Source of the DNA: JBBSGD01 sp038254435
Lineage (GTDB): Bacteria > Actinomycetota > CADDZG01 > WHSQ01
Length of the DNA: 64,000 nt
Direction of reading: 5' to 3'
Assembly: GCA_038254435.1 (NCBI GenBank)
Contig: JBBSGD010000005.1
Coordinates: forward strand, 6,842 to 70,841
Shown in pieces: positions 45,322 to 53,317 of this stretch (positions are counted from its first letter, which is position 1; every line of letters begins with the position of its first letter). The translations under genes and the position numbers were made by a program. The notes beneath the pieces were generated by a model, which saw only the letters and a program-made list of their open reading frames with translations, did no database searches and was not told the DNA's origin.

Positions 45322-45762
45322 GTGGCCATCTACCGCCCTCCCAAGGCGCGCTGGCCACTCGCGCTGGCAGTGGGCGCAGTCTGCCTTGTCGCCGGGCTCA
45401 GCGCCGGCTACCTCGCCGGCGGACACGGCAGCGACGATCCCCTGTCTGCGGCTCGCTCTTTGGAGCAGTCGCTCAAAGGGGCGGCGGTGCCGCTCGACGT
45501 GGCCGCGCTCGAGTACCGGCAAGGGGTCAAGAACGGCGTTGTGGTGAACCAAGACGGCTACTCGGGCGCGTCGGCCAACCTCGCCCGCGCGCGCAGCCGC
45601 TACCGCGACGTGAAGAGCGCGGTAGCCGCCTTCGATCCCACCCGGGCTTCGGAGCTCGACGGCTCCTTCGAGCGCGCTGCGAGGTTGATTGTCGGCAAGG
45701 CCTCTCCAGATGCGGTAAGTGCCGCCCTCGAGCGTACCAAGGAGCTTCTCGGATCGGGCTAG
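45322..45762 (+). CDS. Small membrane-anchored protein with the iron-operon helical module
   Basis: 146 residues. One N-terminal membrane helix (WPLALAVGAVCLVAGLSAGYLAGG) and a helical outside domain. The part ALEYRQGVKNGVVVNQDGYSG, then ASANLARARSRYRDVKSAV, resembles the lipoprotein module SYGEATAAGTV...SRYGRISGAV and the permease ectodomain, suggesting shared ancestry. GTG 45322 is one base after the previous stop, so it ends the operon. It converges with the degenerate DtxR-family gene. Confidence 0.65.
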   Translation: MAIYRPPKARWPLALAVGAVCLVAGLSAGYLAGGHGSDDPLSAARSLEQSLKGAAVPLDVAALEYRQGVKNGVVVNQDGYSGASANLARARSRYRDVKSAVAAFDPTRASELDGSFERAARLIVGKASPDAVSAALERTKELLGSG

Positions 45763-46210
45763 GTTCGCGCTCGGTCCCGCAGCATCCACAGGTTGTCGGC
45801 GAGGTCCCCCCGAGCGCGATCTTGCGGCCGGCCACCTCGAGCGTGCGGGTGCCGTGGGGGGCCACGGCGACGAGTGACACTCGCGCCCCGGGCATGAGGC
45901 CCTGCCGCTCGAGGTAGTAGAGGACGTCGTGGTCGAGCTCTACGTCTTCGAGAAGGCGCGTGAGCCTCCCGCCGGAGCCAGCCTGCAAGGCTGTAACGGG
46001 CTCGAGGTCAGACCACGGGATCGCCGATGATGCGCCTGGGATCGGGTTGCCGTGCGGGCAGGTCACGTCTCCTTCGATGCGGGCAAGGATGGCCGCTTCG
46101 ACCTCGGGCGTCATGACCTCCTCCCAATCCTCGGCTTGCTCGTGACACGGATGCCACGGGATGCCGAGGATGTCGGTGAGCATGCGCTCGGCGAGGCGGT
46201 GGCGGCGCAC
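45759..46210 (-). pseudogene. DtxR-family metalloregulator, truncated and frameshifted
   Basis: Metal-binding and SH3-like domains of a DtxR/IdeR/MntR repressor are clear: VRRHRLAERMLTDILGIPW, then a WEEVM segment, CPHGNPIPG, and LEDVELDHDVLYYLERQGLMPG. The DNA-binding helix-turn-helix is missing: an in-frame TGA lies three codons upstream of GTG 46210, and polA begins 63 bp away. Near the end, a run of six G (plus strand CCCCCC near 45809) puts the frame out. One more G would restore GDLADNLWMLRDRART and the stop at 45759. The usual ligand Cys is Glu here (HEQAEDWEE). Truncation may be real; the G-run shift could be a sequencing error. Confidence 0.75.
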
Positions 46211-46258
46211 GAGGTTTCACCGAGTGTGGCCGAGCCGGCCGCTGGATGACGAGGATTG

Positions 46259-46272
46259 TAAGCTCGCAACAT
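46259..46272 (+). promoter_or_regulatory. -10 element for polA
   Basis: TAAGCT (46259-46264) lies eight bases before ATG 46273, again a leaderless arrangement. Confidence 0.45.
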
Positions 46273-48981
46273 ATGCCCCCCTCGAAGTCGCCGGCTCGCC
46301 GCAAGCTCCTGCTCCTCGACGGCTACTCGCTGGCCTTTCGTGCCTTCTACGCGCTGCCCGAGGAGCTGACGACCACCGACGGCACGCACACCAACGCCGT
46401 CTACGGCTTTACCTCGATGCTGATCAAGCTGCTGCAGGAAGAGCGTCCCGACTACCTCGTCTGCTGCCTCGACGCAGGCGCGCCACTCGAGCGCACCGAG
46501 CAGTTCGCCGACTACAAGAGCAACCGCAGCCAGGCACCGGACACGTTCTCCTCGCAGGTCCCGCTGATCAGAGAGGTGCTCGGCGCTCTGCAGATACCGA
46601 TCTTCGAGCTGCCCGGCCACGAGGCGGACGACATCATCTCGTTCCTCGCCACGCGAGCGGCCGGTGAGGACCTCGACGTTCGTGTGGTCACCGGGGACAG
46701 GGATTTCTTTCAGCTCGTGGGCGACCGCATCCATGTTCTCTACAACCGGCGCGGGATCACCGACATCGTCGACATGGATGCCAAGGCGGTGACGCAGCGC
46801 TACGGAGTCCCGCCTGCAAAGTACGTCGACCTCAAGGCGCTCGAGGGCGACAACTCCGACAACCTGCCGGGCGTTCCCGGGGTCGGGACCAAGACGGCGG
46901 CCAAGCTCGTGCAGAAGTACGGAAGTGCCGAGGAGGCAGTGGCGCATGCAGATGAGCAGACACCCAAGCTGGCGCAAAATCTCGCTGCCCACGCAGAGCA
47001 GGTGGCTCTCAACAAGAAGCTGTCGACGCTTGCCGAGGTGCCGCTGGAAAGTGTGGGCCTCGAGGACCTGAAGATGGGGCCCTGGGATCTCGAGCGCGTA
47101 ACTGAGCTGTTCAAGTCGCTCGAGTTCCGCACCCTTCTCGAACGTCTCATGGCCGACTTGCCCGCCGCCGCGGAAGGTGAGGGTGAGCCTTTCGAGCTGG
47201 CGATGGAGGTAGTTGCGGACGCGGGCTCGCTGACGTCCCTCGCAGCTCGGCTGCGCGTTACCGGGGAGATCGCCCTCGACATCGTCCCTTCATCGGCGCG
47301 CGGCGTGCCGCACTCGCTCGCCATCGCCTGGGAGGAGCGCGCCGCTTTCGTGGCGGTCGGGCCCCGCGGCGTCACCCCGGTGGAGCTCTGCGACGCGCTG
47401 GGTTCCCTCTTCGAATCTGACTCGACGGCAAAGATCGTGCACGGAGGACGCGCCGCGCTCATCTCCTTGGCGGCCGCGGGCATCGAGCTCGAGGGCCTTC
47501 GCCTGGATACGCAGGTTGCCGCTTACCTCCTCGATCCTGCAGCGCCCAACTACGCGCTCGAAGACGTCGCGCGCAAGTACACGGGCCGCGAGCTCAAGGC
47601 TGTCGATCCCGTCGAACGCGCTGCCGGCGACGCGCAGGGCGCACTCGATCTGGGCGGAGACATGGATGAGGGCGCGGCGGAAGACGCGTGCCTCAGGGCA
47701 CTGGCGGTGGCCGAGGTGGCCGCCGCTACCGAGCCCGAGCTGAAGCGGCTCGGGATGCTCGATCTCTACTACGACATCGAGCATCCATTGATAGGTGTTC
47801 TGGCGGGCATGGAGCGCGCCGGTGTGAGACTCGACCTCGACTACCTGGCCACCATGGCGGCGGACCTCGACGAGCGCATTGAGAACCTCGAGGTTGAGTG
47901 CTACGAGCACGCGGGCCAGAAGCTGAACCTCGGCTCTCCGCAGCAGCTGCGCATCCTTCTCTACGACAAGCTCGGGCTCAAGACGACCCGGCGCACCAAG
48001 ACGGGCCTGTCGACCGATGCGCGCGCCTTGCAACAGCTGGTCGACCAACATCCCTTCGTCAAGGCGCTGCTCGACTACCGGGAGCTGGCCAAGCTGAAGA
48101 ACACCTACGTGGATGCGCTGCCGCCGCTCGTCGACAAGGTGGACGGGCGCCTCCACACCACTTTCGACCAGACGGTGGCGGCCACGGGGCGGCTCTCGAG
48201 CACCAACCCAAACTTGCAGAACATCCCGATCCGCACGGACATCGGCCGCACCATCAGGCGCGCGTTTGTCGCCGAGCCCGGCAACCTGCTGCTGTCGGCC
48301 GACTACTCGCAGATCGAGCTGCGGGTCATGGCCCACCTGTCCAAGGACCCGCTCCTCGTCGAGGTGTTCGCCAAGGAGGAGGAGGACGTGCACGCCGCAA
48401 CGGCCGCGCGTGTCTTCGGCGTAGACCCCGGTGAGCTAACGGTGCGTCAGCGCTCGATCGCCAAGATGGTGAACTACGGGCTTGCCTACGGCATGGGTGC
48501 GCCAGGGCTCGCGGAGCGACTCAATGTTCCGGTGCCGGAAGCCAAGGTAATCATGGAGGCCTACTTCGAGCAGATGGACGGTGTGCGCAAGTTCCTCGAC
48601 AACGTCGTGACTCAAGCCTATGCGGATGGCTTCACGACGACGATGTTCGGACGGAGGCGCTACCTGCCAGAGCTGGGGAGCGGCAACCCGCGCGTGCGGG
48701 CCATCGGCGAACGCCAAGCCCTCAACGCCCCAATCCAAGGATCGGCCGCCGACATCATGAAGCTGGCCATGATCCACGTCGACGGTGCGCTCCGAGACGA
48801 GGGCCTCACCAGCCGCATGATCCTCACGGTGCACGACGAGCTCGTGTTCGAGGTCCCCCCGGACGAGCAAGAGGCCGCCGGTGCCCTCGTTCGGCGAGCC
48901 ATGGCGGGCGTCTGCGCCATGGAGGTCCCGCTGGGAGTGGAGGTCGCCTTCGCCGCTACCTGGGCGGCGGCCAAGAGCTGA
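46273..48981 (+). CDS. polA: DNA polymerase I
   Basis: 902 residues, three domains. The N-terminal 5'-nuclease has LLLLDGYSLAFRAFYALP, HEADDIISFLA, TGDRDFFQLV and DNLPGVPGVGTKTAAKL. The central 3'-5' exonuclease domain is degenerate: the first motif is ALDIVPSSARG, lacking the Asp-x-Glu pair, so proofreading is probably absent. The polymerase domain has motif A SADYSQIELRVMAHLS near residue 675, motif B RQRSIAKMVNYGLAYGMG near 730 and motif C TVHDELVFEVP near 855. ATG 46273 fits the promoter; an upstream in-frame ATG at 46246 is less likely. Confidence 0.96.
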   Translation: MPPSKSPARRKLLLLDGYSLAFRAFYALPEELTTTDGTHTNAVYGFTSMLIKLLQEERPDYLVCCLDAGAPLERTEQFADYKSNRSQAPDTFSSQVPLIREVLGALQIPIFELPGHEADDIISFLATRAAGEDLDVRVVTGDRDFFQLVGDRIHVLYNRRGITDIVDMDAKAVTQRYGVPPAKYVDLKALEGDNSDNLPGVPGVGTKTAAKLVQKYGSAEEAVAHADEQTPKLAQNLAAHAEQVALNKKLSTLAEVPLESVGLEDLKMGPWDLERVTELFKSLEFRTLLERLMADLPAAAEGEGEPFELAMEVVADAGSLTSLAARLRVTGEIALDIVPSSARGVPHSLAIAWEERAAFVAVGPRGVTPVELCDALGSLFESDSTAKIVHGGRAALISLAAAGIELEGLRLDTQVAAYLLDPAAPNYALEDVARKYTGRELKAVDPVERAAGDAQGALDLGGDMDEGAAEDACLRALAVAEVAAATEPELKRLGMLDLYYDIEHPLIGVLAGMERAGVRLDLDYLATMAADLDERIENLEVECYEHAGQKLNLGSPQQLRILLYDKLGLKTTRRTKTGLSTDARALQQLVDQHPFVKALLDYRELAKLKNTYVDALPPLVDKVDGRLHTTFDQTVAATGRLSSTNPNLQNIPIRTDIGRTIRRAFVAEPGNLLLSADYSQIELRVMAHLSKDPLLVEVFAKEEEDVHAATAARVFGVDPGELTVRQRSIAKMVNYGLAYGMGAPGLAERLNVPVPEAKVIMEAYFEQMDGVRKFLDNVVTQAYADGFTTTMFGRRRYLPELGSGNPRVRAIGERQALNAPIQGSAADIMKLAMIHVDGALRDEGLTSRMILTVHDELVFEVPPDEQEAAGALVRRAMAGVCAMEVPLGVEVAFAATWAAAKS

Positions 48982-49040
48982 CCCCCGCCAACTTTGCTCA
49001 AATCCGTGCGATTTTCGTCGCCTGGGGCGAAAAGTTGGGG
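48979..49040. terminator. Bidirectional terminator between polA and ABC ATPase
   Basis: CCAACTTT (about 48988) pairs with AAAGTTGG (about 49030), extended by C/G runs on the outside. Inside are AAATC/GATTT and TCGCC-TGG-GGCGA hairpins. The two genes converge here. Both orientations offer a stem with A/T-rich flanks. Confidence 0.5.
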
Positions 49041-49041
49041 G

Positions 49042-49800
49042 TTAGAGGCGGCCGGCGGCGATTATGCGCTGGAGAAATTGCTTGGTGCGGGGGTTTTCGG
49101 GGGCCGAGAAAATCTTCTCCGGCCGGCCCTCCTCGAGGATCCTGCCGTTGTGAAGAAAGCATACGCGGTCGGCTATGTCGCGTGCGAAGCCCATTTCGTG
49201 GGTGGCGATGAGCATGGTCATGCCCCCCGTGGCCAGCTCACGTATTAGTCCCAGCACCTCTGCGACGAGCTCGGGGTCGAGCGCGCTGGTGACCTCGTCG
49301 AGCAGCATGAGCCGGGGCCGCATCGCGAGCGCCCGCACGATTGCCACGCGCTGCTGCTGGCCGCCCGACAGCCGGTCCGGGTACTCGTCCTTCTTGTCGG
49401 CAAGCCCGAAGCGATCGAGGAGCTCGAGGGCGCGCTCCGTAGCGTCCGCCTTGTCCATGCCCAGAGCCTCGATCGGGCCGAGCGTGATGTTGCGGGTCAC
49501 TGTCATGTGTGGAAAGAGGTTGAAAGCCTGGAACACGATGCCGATGTGACGCCGGATGCGGTTCACGTCCACCCGGGCCTCGGTGATGGCCTCGCCGGCG
49601 ACGACTATCTTGCCGGAGTCGACGGGTTCGAGCAGGTTGATGCACTTGAGCAGCGTCGACTTGCCCGAACCCGACGCGCCGATGAGGCACACAACCTCGT
49701 GCGGCGAGACGCTCATCGATATGTCCTGCAGCACGACGTTGTCCCCGAAGGACTTGGTGACGTTCTCGACGGTCACGGCGCGCTCGTCGGCAACGTTCAT
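49042..49800 (-). CDS. Polar amino-acid ABC transporter ATPase (second system)
   Basis: 252 residues. Walker A is GASGSGKSTLLKCIN near residue 39, Q-loop FQAFNLFPHMTVTRN, signature LSGGQQQRVAIVRALAMRPR, Walker B LMLLDEVTSALDPE and switch THEMGFARDIAD. ATG 49800 on the minus strand is preferred (GAAGG upstream, 10-bp gap from the permease stop); an earlier in-frame start would overlap the permease. It is last in a minus-strand three-gene importer operon. Confidence 0.92.
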   Translation of the reverse strand: MNVADERAVTVENVTKSFGDNVVLQDISMSVSPHEVVCLIGASGSGKSTLLKCINLLEPVDSGKIVVAGEAITEARVDVNRIRRHIGIVFQAFNLFPHMTVTRNITLGPIEALGMDKADATERALELLDRFGLADKKDEYPDRLSGGQQQRVAIVRALAMRPRLMLLDEVTSALDPELVAEVLGLIRELATGGMTMLIATHEMGFARDIADRVCFLHNGRILEEGRPEKIFSAPENPRTKQFLQRIIAAGRL

Positions 49801-49810
49801 TGTGCAGCCT

Positions 49811-50629
49811 TCATTGCGGGACGCCGGTGCGCCGGCGCTGGCGGTCACGCTTGATGAGGTGGTCGGTAAAGCGAGCGAGTGGAATGGTGATGAGCACGAA
49901 CAGCACCGCGGCGATCACGTAGCTTGCGTAGTTGAACTGTTCGGCTCCATAGATCTGTGCGGCGCGCGCAGCTTCCGTGGGCCCGAGCACCGACACCAGC
50001 GCCGTGTCCTTCTGCAGTCCGATGAAGTCGTTGAGCAGAGGAGGGACCACTCGCCTGATGGCCTGTGGCAGTACGACGAACCGCAGTGACTGCCATGTCG
50101 ACAGTCCGAGAGAGCGCGCCGCAGCGGCTTGACTTTCGTGCACCGAGTCGATTCCTGCCCGGTAGACCTCGGCGACGTAGGCGGAGTACACGAGCACGAG
50201 CGCAGTCACTCCGTACACCACGTCGCTCTGCTGAGAGAAGAACTGGAGACCGAGCCCGGGGATGCCGAAGCCAAGGATGTACAGAACGAGGATCAACGGC
50301 ACTCCGCGGAACAGGTCGGTATAGGCAACGGCGACAGCTCTCAGTGGAAAGAAGACGGGGCCGGGAATGCTGCGCACCACCGCTATGACGAGGGCGATCG
50401 CAAGGATGAAGACCTCGGCGATAAGGAACATCTCCACGTTGAGGCCGAATGCTGCAACCACCGACGGCGTGCTGACCGTGCCGGTAAAGGCTGCCTTTAG
50501 ATGATGGAGGTCGAAGAACCGCTGCGTGACGAGGGACGTGCCCGGCGCGAACGCGACCACGGCGACAATGAGGGCGAGAAAGACGACGGTGCTCGCGCTC
50601 GAGATGAGCACGTTGCGATTACCGAGCAT
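49811..50629 (-). CDS. Polar amino-acid ABC transporter permease (second system)
   Basis: 272 residues, HisM/GlnP family with about six helices. Core LRAVAVAYTDLFRGVPLILVLYILGFGIPG near residue 110. The coupling loop is ESQAAAARSLGLSTWQSLRFVVLPQAIRRVVPPLLNDFI near 175. ATG 50629 is chosen; a TTG at 50662 would add 11 residues. It lies between the binding-protein and ATPase genes. Confidence 0.88.
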   Translation of the reverse strand: MLGNRNVLISSASTVVFLALIVAVVAFAPGTSLVTQRFFDLHHLKAAFTGTVSTPSVVAAFGLNVEMFLIAEVFILAIALVIAVVRSIPGPVFFPLRAVAVAYTDLFRGVPLILVLYILGFGIPGLGLQFFSQQSDVVYGVTALVLVYSAYVAEVYRAGIDSVHESQAAAARSLGLSTWQSLRFVVLPQAIRRVVPPLLNDFIGLQKDTALVSVLGPTEAARAAQIYGAEQFNYASYVIAAVLFVLITIPLARFTDHLIKRDRQRRRTGVPQ

Positions 50630-50671
50630 GCGCGACCCGCGTCCGGACCTGTCGGCCTCCAACGGCTCGGG

Positions 50672-51514
50672 TCAGTCCTTGAGCGTGGGCACGTTGAGGT
50701 AGTCCTTGAGCCACTTGCTCTGAAGCTTGTGCAGCGTGCCGTCCGAACGGAGCTTGCCGAGCGCATCGTTGACGCAGCCGACCAGCGGGCTGCCCTTCTC
50801 GAACAACATGCCGAAGGGCTCGTGCGTAGGGTACTGACCCACCACGGTGGAGCCCTTTATCTCGAAGTCGCGCAGATAGACCGTGGTCACGACATCTGTG
50901 ACCAGCGCGTCGATCTGCTTGTTTTCGAGGGCTGTCTTGGCGTCGTTGGTTTGGTCAAAGACCTTGGGATCGCCGGCGGGCTGGATCTTGCTGTTGATAA
51001 ATGTCAGGCTCGTCGTGCCGACTTGGGTTCCGAGCTGCGCATTCTTGAGATCGGCAAGGCTCGAGGCTTGGGTCACGGGCCCGCCTTCGAGGGCGAGGAC
51101 TCCCTGGTTGTCGTCGAAGTAGCCGTCGGAGAAGTCGACGACTCGGCTGCGCTCGGGCGTGATCGAGATCTGGTTGATGTCGAAGTCGAAGTCCTTGGGG
51201 CCGGGTGCATAGGACTTGTTGAAGGGCTCGACCACCCACTTGATGGGCAGACCGAGCTGCTTGGCGATGCCGCTGGCGAGATCGCCCTCGAAGCCGGTGT
51301 AATGCTGGGGGGAGCCCTTGAACCACGGCGGATAGGCGGGGCGGTCGGTAGCCACCGTCAGCACACCCTCTTGCACCAGCGGAAGGCTGCCCTTGTCGCA
51401 CGAGGCGGACGAGCCTGCCGAGGTGGCTGGCTTTTCTGCCGCGCAGGCGCCGAGCAGGAGCACGAAGACGGCTGCCGCCGCCACGAATCTCGGAATCACG
51501 GATCTTTTCCTCAC
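50672..51514 (-). CDS. Amino-acid ABC transporter binding lipoprotein (second system)
   Basis: 280 residues. Signal peptide PRFVAAAAVFVLLLGACAAE with lipobox GAC. The mature family 3 fold starts GVLTVATDRPAYPPWFKG; DFDFDINQISITPERSRVVDFSDGYF near residue 115 gives the ligand region with Arg, and LADLKNAQLGTQVGTTSLTF the hinge. It starts with GTG 51514. First gene of the minus-strand operon; the ligand is unknown. Confidence 0.88.
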   Translation of the reverse strand: MRKRSVIPRFVAAAAVFVLLLGACAAEKPATSAGSSASCDKGSLPLVQEGVLTVATDRPAYPPWFKGSPQHYTGFEGDLASGIAKQLGLPIKWVVEPFNKSYAPGPKDFDFDINQISITPERSRVVDFSDGYFDDNQGVLALEGGPVTQASSLADLKNAQLGTQVGTTSLTFINSKIQPAGDPKVFDQTNDAKTALENKQIDALVTDVVTTVYLRDFEIKGSTVVGQYPTHEPFGMLFEKGSPLVGCVNDALGKLRSDGTLHKLQSKWLKDYLNVPTLKD

Positions 51515-51594
51515 CGGTCGGGGACGCGTCCTAGAAGGGCCCGGTCACTCTTACTCCCGTGACTCTAGTGCACGCCCGCCGAGGCGGAGCGTTT

Positions 51595-52998
51595 TCAGGG
51601 GCAGGTAATGCCCGCGCAGGTGCGGTCAGCTCTCAGCTCACGGGACAAGCGCGCAACGTGTCCGGTGGGGTTATTTGAGCGATCCGTGTCCCCGAGCAGG
51701 TTGTGCAGCTGGTACGGGTCGCTCGCAAGGTCGTAGTACTCGCGAAAGAAGGGAAGGATTTCGCCGGGACGGTAGTACTCGACGTACTGGTGATTGAGCG
51801 TCCTCTCCGAGGCCCAGGTCGGGACGTCTGCGGTGTTGCGGTCCCAGAACTCCGTCAGCATGCGATCTCTGCCGACCGTGGAATCGAGCAATGAATGTCC
51901 GTCCATCTCGGGATGCGATGGCGCCCTGATCCCGGCCGCGTCGAGGACGGTGGGAGCGATGTCAACGTTGCCTATGAGGCGTGAGTCTTTTTGCCTGGCG
52001 CCGTAGCCCCCATCGGGCCACGACATGAGGAAGGGAACCTTGATCGAGGGCGTGTAGGGAACTGCCTTGCCGTTTCTCGAGTGCTCGCCCCACAAAAGAC
52101 CATTGTCGGACGTGAAGATCACCAAGGTGTTGTTCAGCTCCCCCGAAGTCTTGAGGGCCGAATGCAGACGGGCGATCATGTCGTCAACCGACATCAAGGT
52201 GCGTGCTTGCGCATCGTGGAGCTTGCGTCCGCGCTTGAAAGTGAAGCCCGAGTCCTGGACGTATTGGGGCTTGTCGCTCAGGCCCCCGGGGTCGACGGCC
52301 GGATCGTCCTCTCGCATGGCCGGGTTCACTTGCATCGGGGATACGGGCGCGTCCGCGTATTTCTTCTGTGGCGTGAAGGGCGTGTGGGGAGCCATCGGGG
52401 CCAGGTAGAGAAGCCAGGGCCGGTTGCTGGGAGTGTTCTGGGTGACGAAATTGACGGCCAGATCGGAAAGGAAGGTCGTGTCGTACTGACGCACCCGCTG
52501 GACGACGCCGTCGATGTTGTACTTGGCGCCCCTGTATACGCCCGAGCGCGGGGTCGTGGCCCACTCATCGGCATACGGGGGCTTGCGACGCAGAGGCCAT
52601 GAGTTGAGGTACTTGCCGAAGATGCCGGTGTGATAGCGGGCGTCGAGGTAAGCCTGCATGGTGGCGCTCTGGTCGAGGTTCAAGGCCTGGTGGTTGTCTT
52701 TCACGCCGTGGTTGTGGGCGTAGCGGCCGGAGAAGATCGTCGACCGGGAGGGGCAGCACTGCGGGGTGGTGACGAACGCTTGCTCGAAACGCGTGCCGTG
52801 GGCCCGGAGCCACTGCTGAGTTTGGGGCAGCTGCGCCATCGTGCCGGCGCGCTGGTCGTCGGTGACGATTATGAGAATGTTGGGTCGGGCCGGATGACGC
52901 TGCGAGACCGGCGCCGTCTGGGCGGAAACTGCGTCGGCGGCGAGTGCCCCGGCGGCCACGAGGGCCGCGGCTCCGAGGATCATCAGCTTGCTCTTCAT
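51595..52998 (-). CDS. Secreted type I sulfatase
   Basis: 467 residues. A cleavable signal peptide (MILGAAALVAAGALAADAVSA) indicates export. The alkaline-phosphatase-like fold shows ILIIVTDDQRAG near residue 41 with the metal Asp pair. The sulfatase signature is TPQCCPSRSTIFSGRYAHNHG, in which C81 in CCPSR is the residue converted to formylglycine. FTSDNGLLWGEH lies near 305. The maturation enzyme (FGE or anaerobic type) is not in the window. Substrate unknown: sulfated glycans or arylsulfates. It has a duplicated ribosome binding site/start region. Confidence 0.88.
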   Translation of the reverse strand: MKSKLMILGAAALVAAGALAADAVSAQTAPVSQRHPARPNILIIVTDDQRAGTMAQLPQTQQWLRAHGTRFEQAFVTTPQCCPSRSTIFSGRYAHNHGVKDNHQALNLDQSATMQAYLDARYHTGIFGKYLNSWPLRRKPPYADEWATTPRSGVYRGAKYNIDGVVQRVRQYDTTFLSDLAVNFVTQNTPSNRPWLLYLAPMAPHTPFTPQKKYADAPVSPMQVNPAMREDDPAVDPGGLSDKPQYVQDSGFTFKRGRKLHDAQARTLMSVDDMIARLHSALKTSGELNNTLVIFTSDNGLLWGEHSRNGKAVPYTPSIKVPFLMSWPDGGYGARQKDSRLIGNVDIAPTVLDAAGIRAPSHPEMDGHSLLDSTVGRDRMLTEFWDRNTADVPTWASERTLNHQYVEYYRPGEILPFFREYYDLASDPYQLHNLLGDTDRSNNPTGHVARLSRELRADRTCAGITCP

Positions 52999-53030
52999 TC
53001 ACTTTCCCCCTTCATTCACTTCCCCCAACG
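52996..53030 (-). repeat. Duplicated ribosome binding site and start of the sulfatase gene
   Basis: On the minus strand GGGGGAAGTGAATGAAG is followed by GGGGGAAAGTGAATGAAG. The upstream ATG opens a six-codon frame whose TGA overlaps the real ATG at 52998, so a mini-ORF could couple translation to the sulfatase. Confidence 0.6.
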
Positions 53031-53262
53031 TGATGTACCGGCGCGGCCGTGGGTTTTCGTAACGAGCGAGAAGCGGCTGGGCACCCACATACCTCCGCGA
53101 CGGGGACGGGCGTGGTCCGGCTTTCGTCCTGATTGTCGGAAGGAGCACAATAACGCCTTTCACACAGCCGCTGCGAGCCGGTCACTTACCCCTACGTTCA
53201 GCAGGAGCGCGACCCTGTCTGGGGCGGAACGAGCTCTGTTTGGGGGTGACCCTTGCGGCCCG
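53031..53262 (+). other. Gene-free divergent region, sulfatase / rpsA
   Basis: About 230 bp without a credible gene. It should contain the minus-strand sulfatase promoter, which I cannot place. GGAAGGAGC near 53140 resembles a ribosome binding site but no gene follows. The rpsA -10 lies at its right edge. Confidence 0.4.
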
Positions 53263-53268
53263 TATACT
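53263..53268 (+). promoter_or_regulatory. -10 element of the rpsA promoter
   Basis: TATACT at 53263-53268, 50 bp before the rpsA ATG; the -35 region is not well matched. Confidence 0.45.
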
Positions 53269-53317
53269 TTCCCGGCCCCAGGCGGGGCCACTTTTGTCGA
53301 GGAGGAATCCAGCACAC

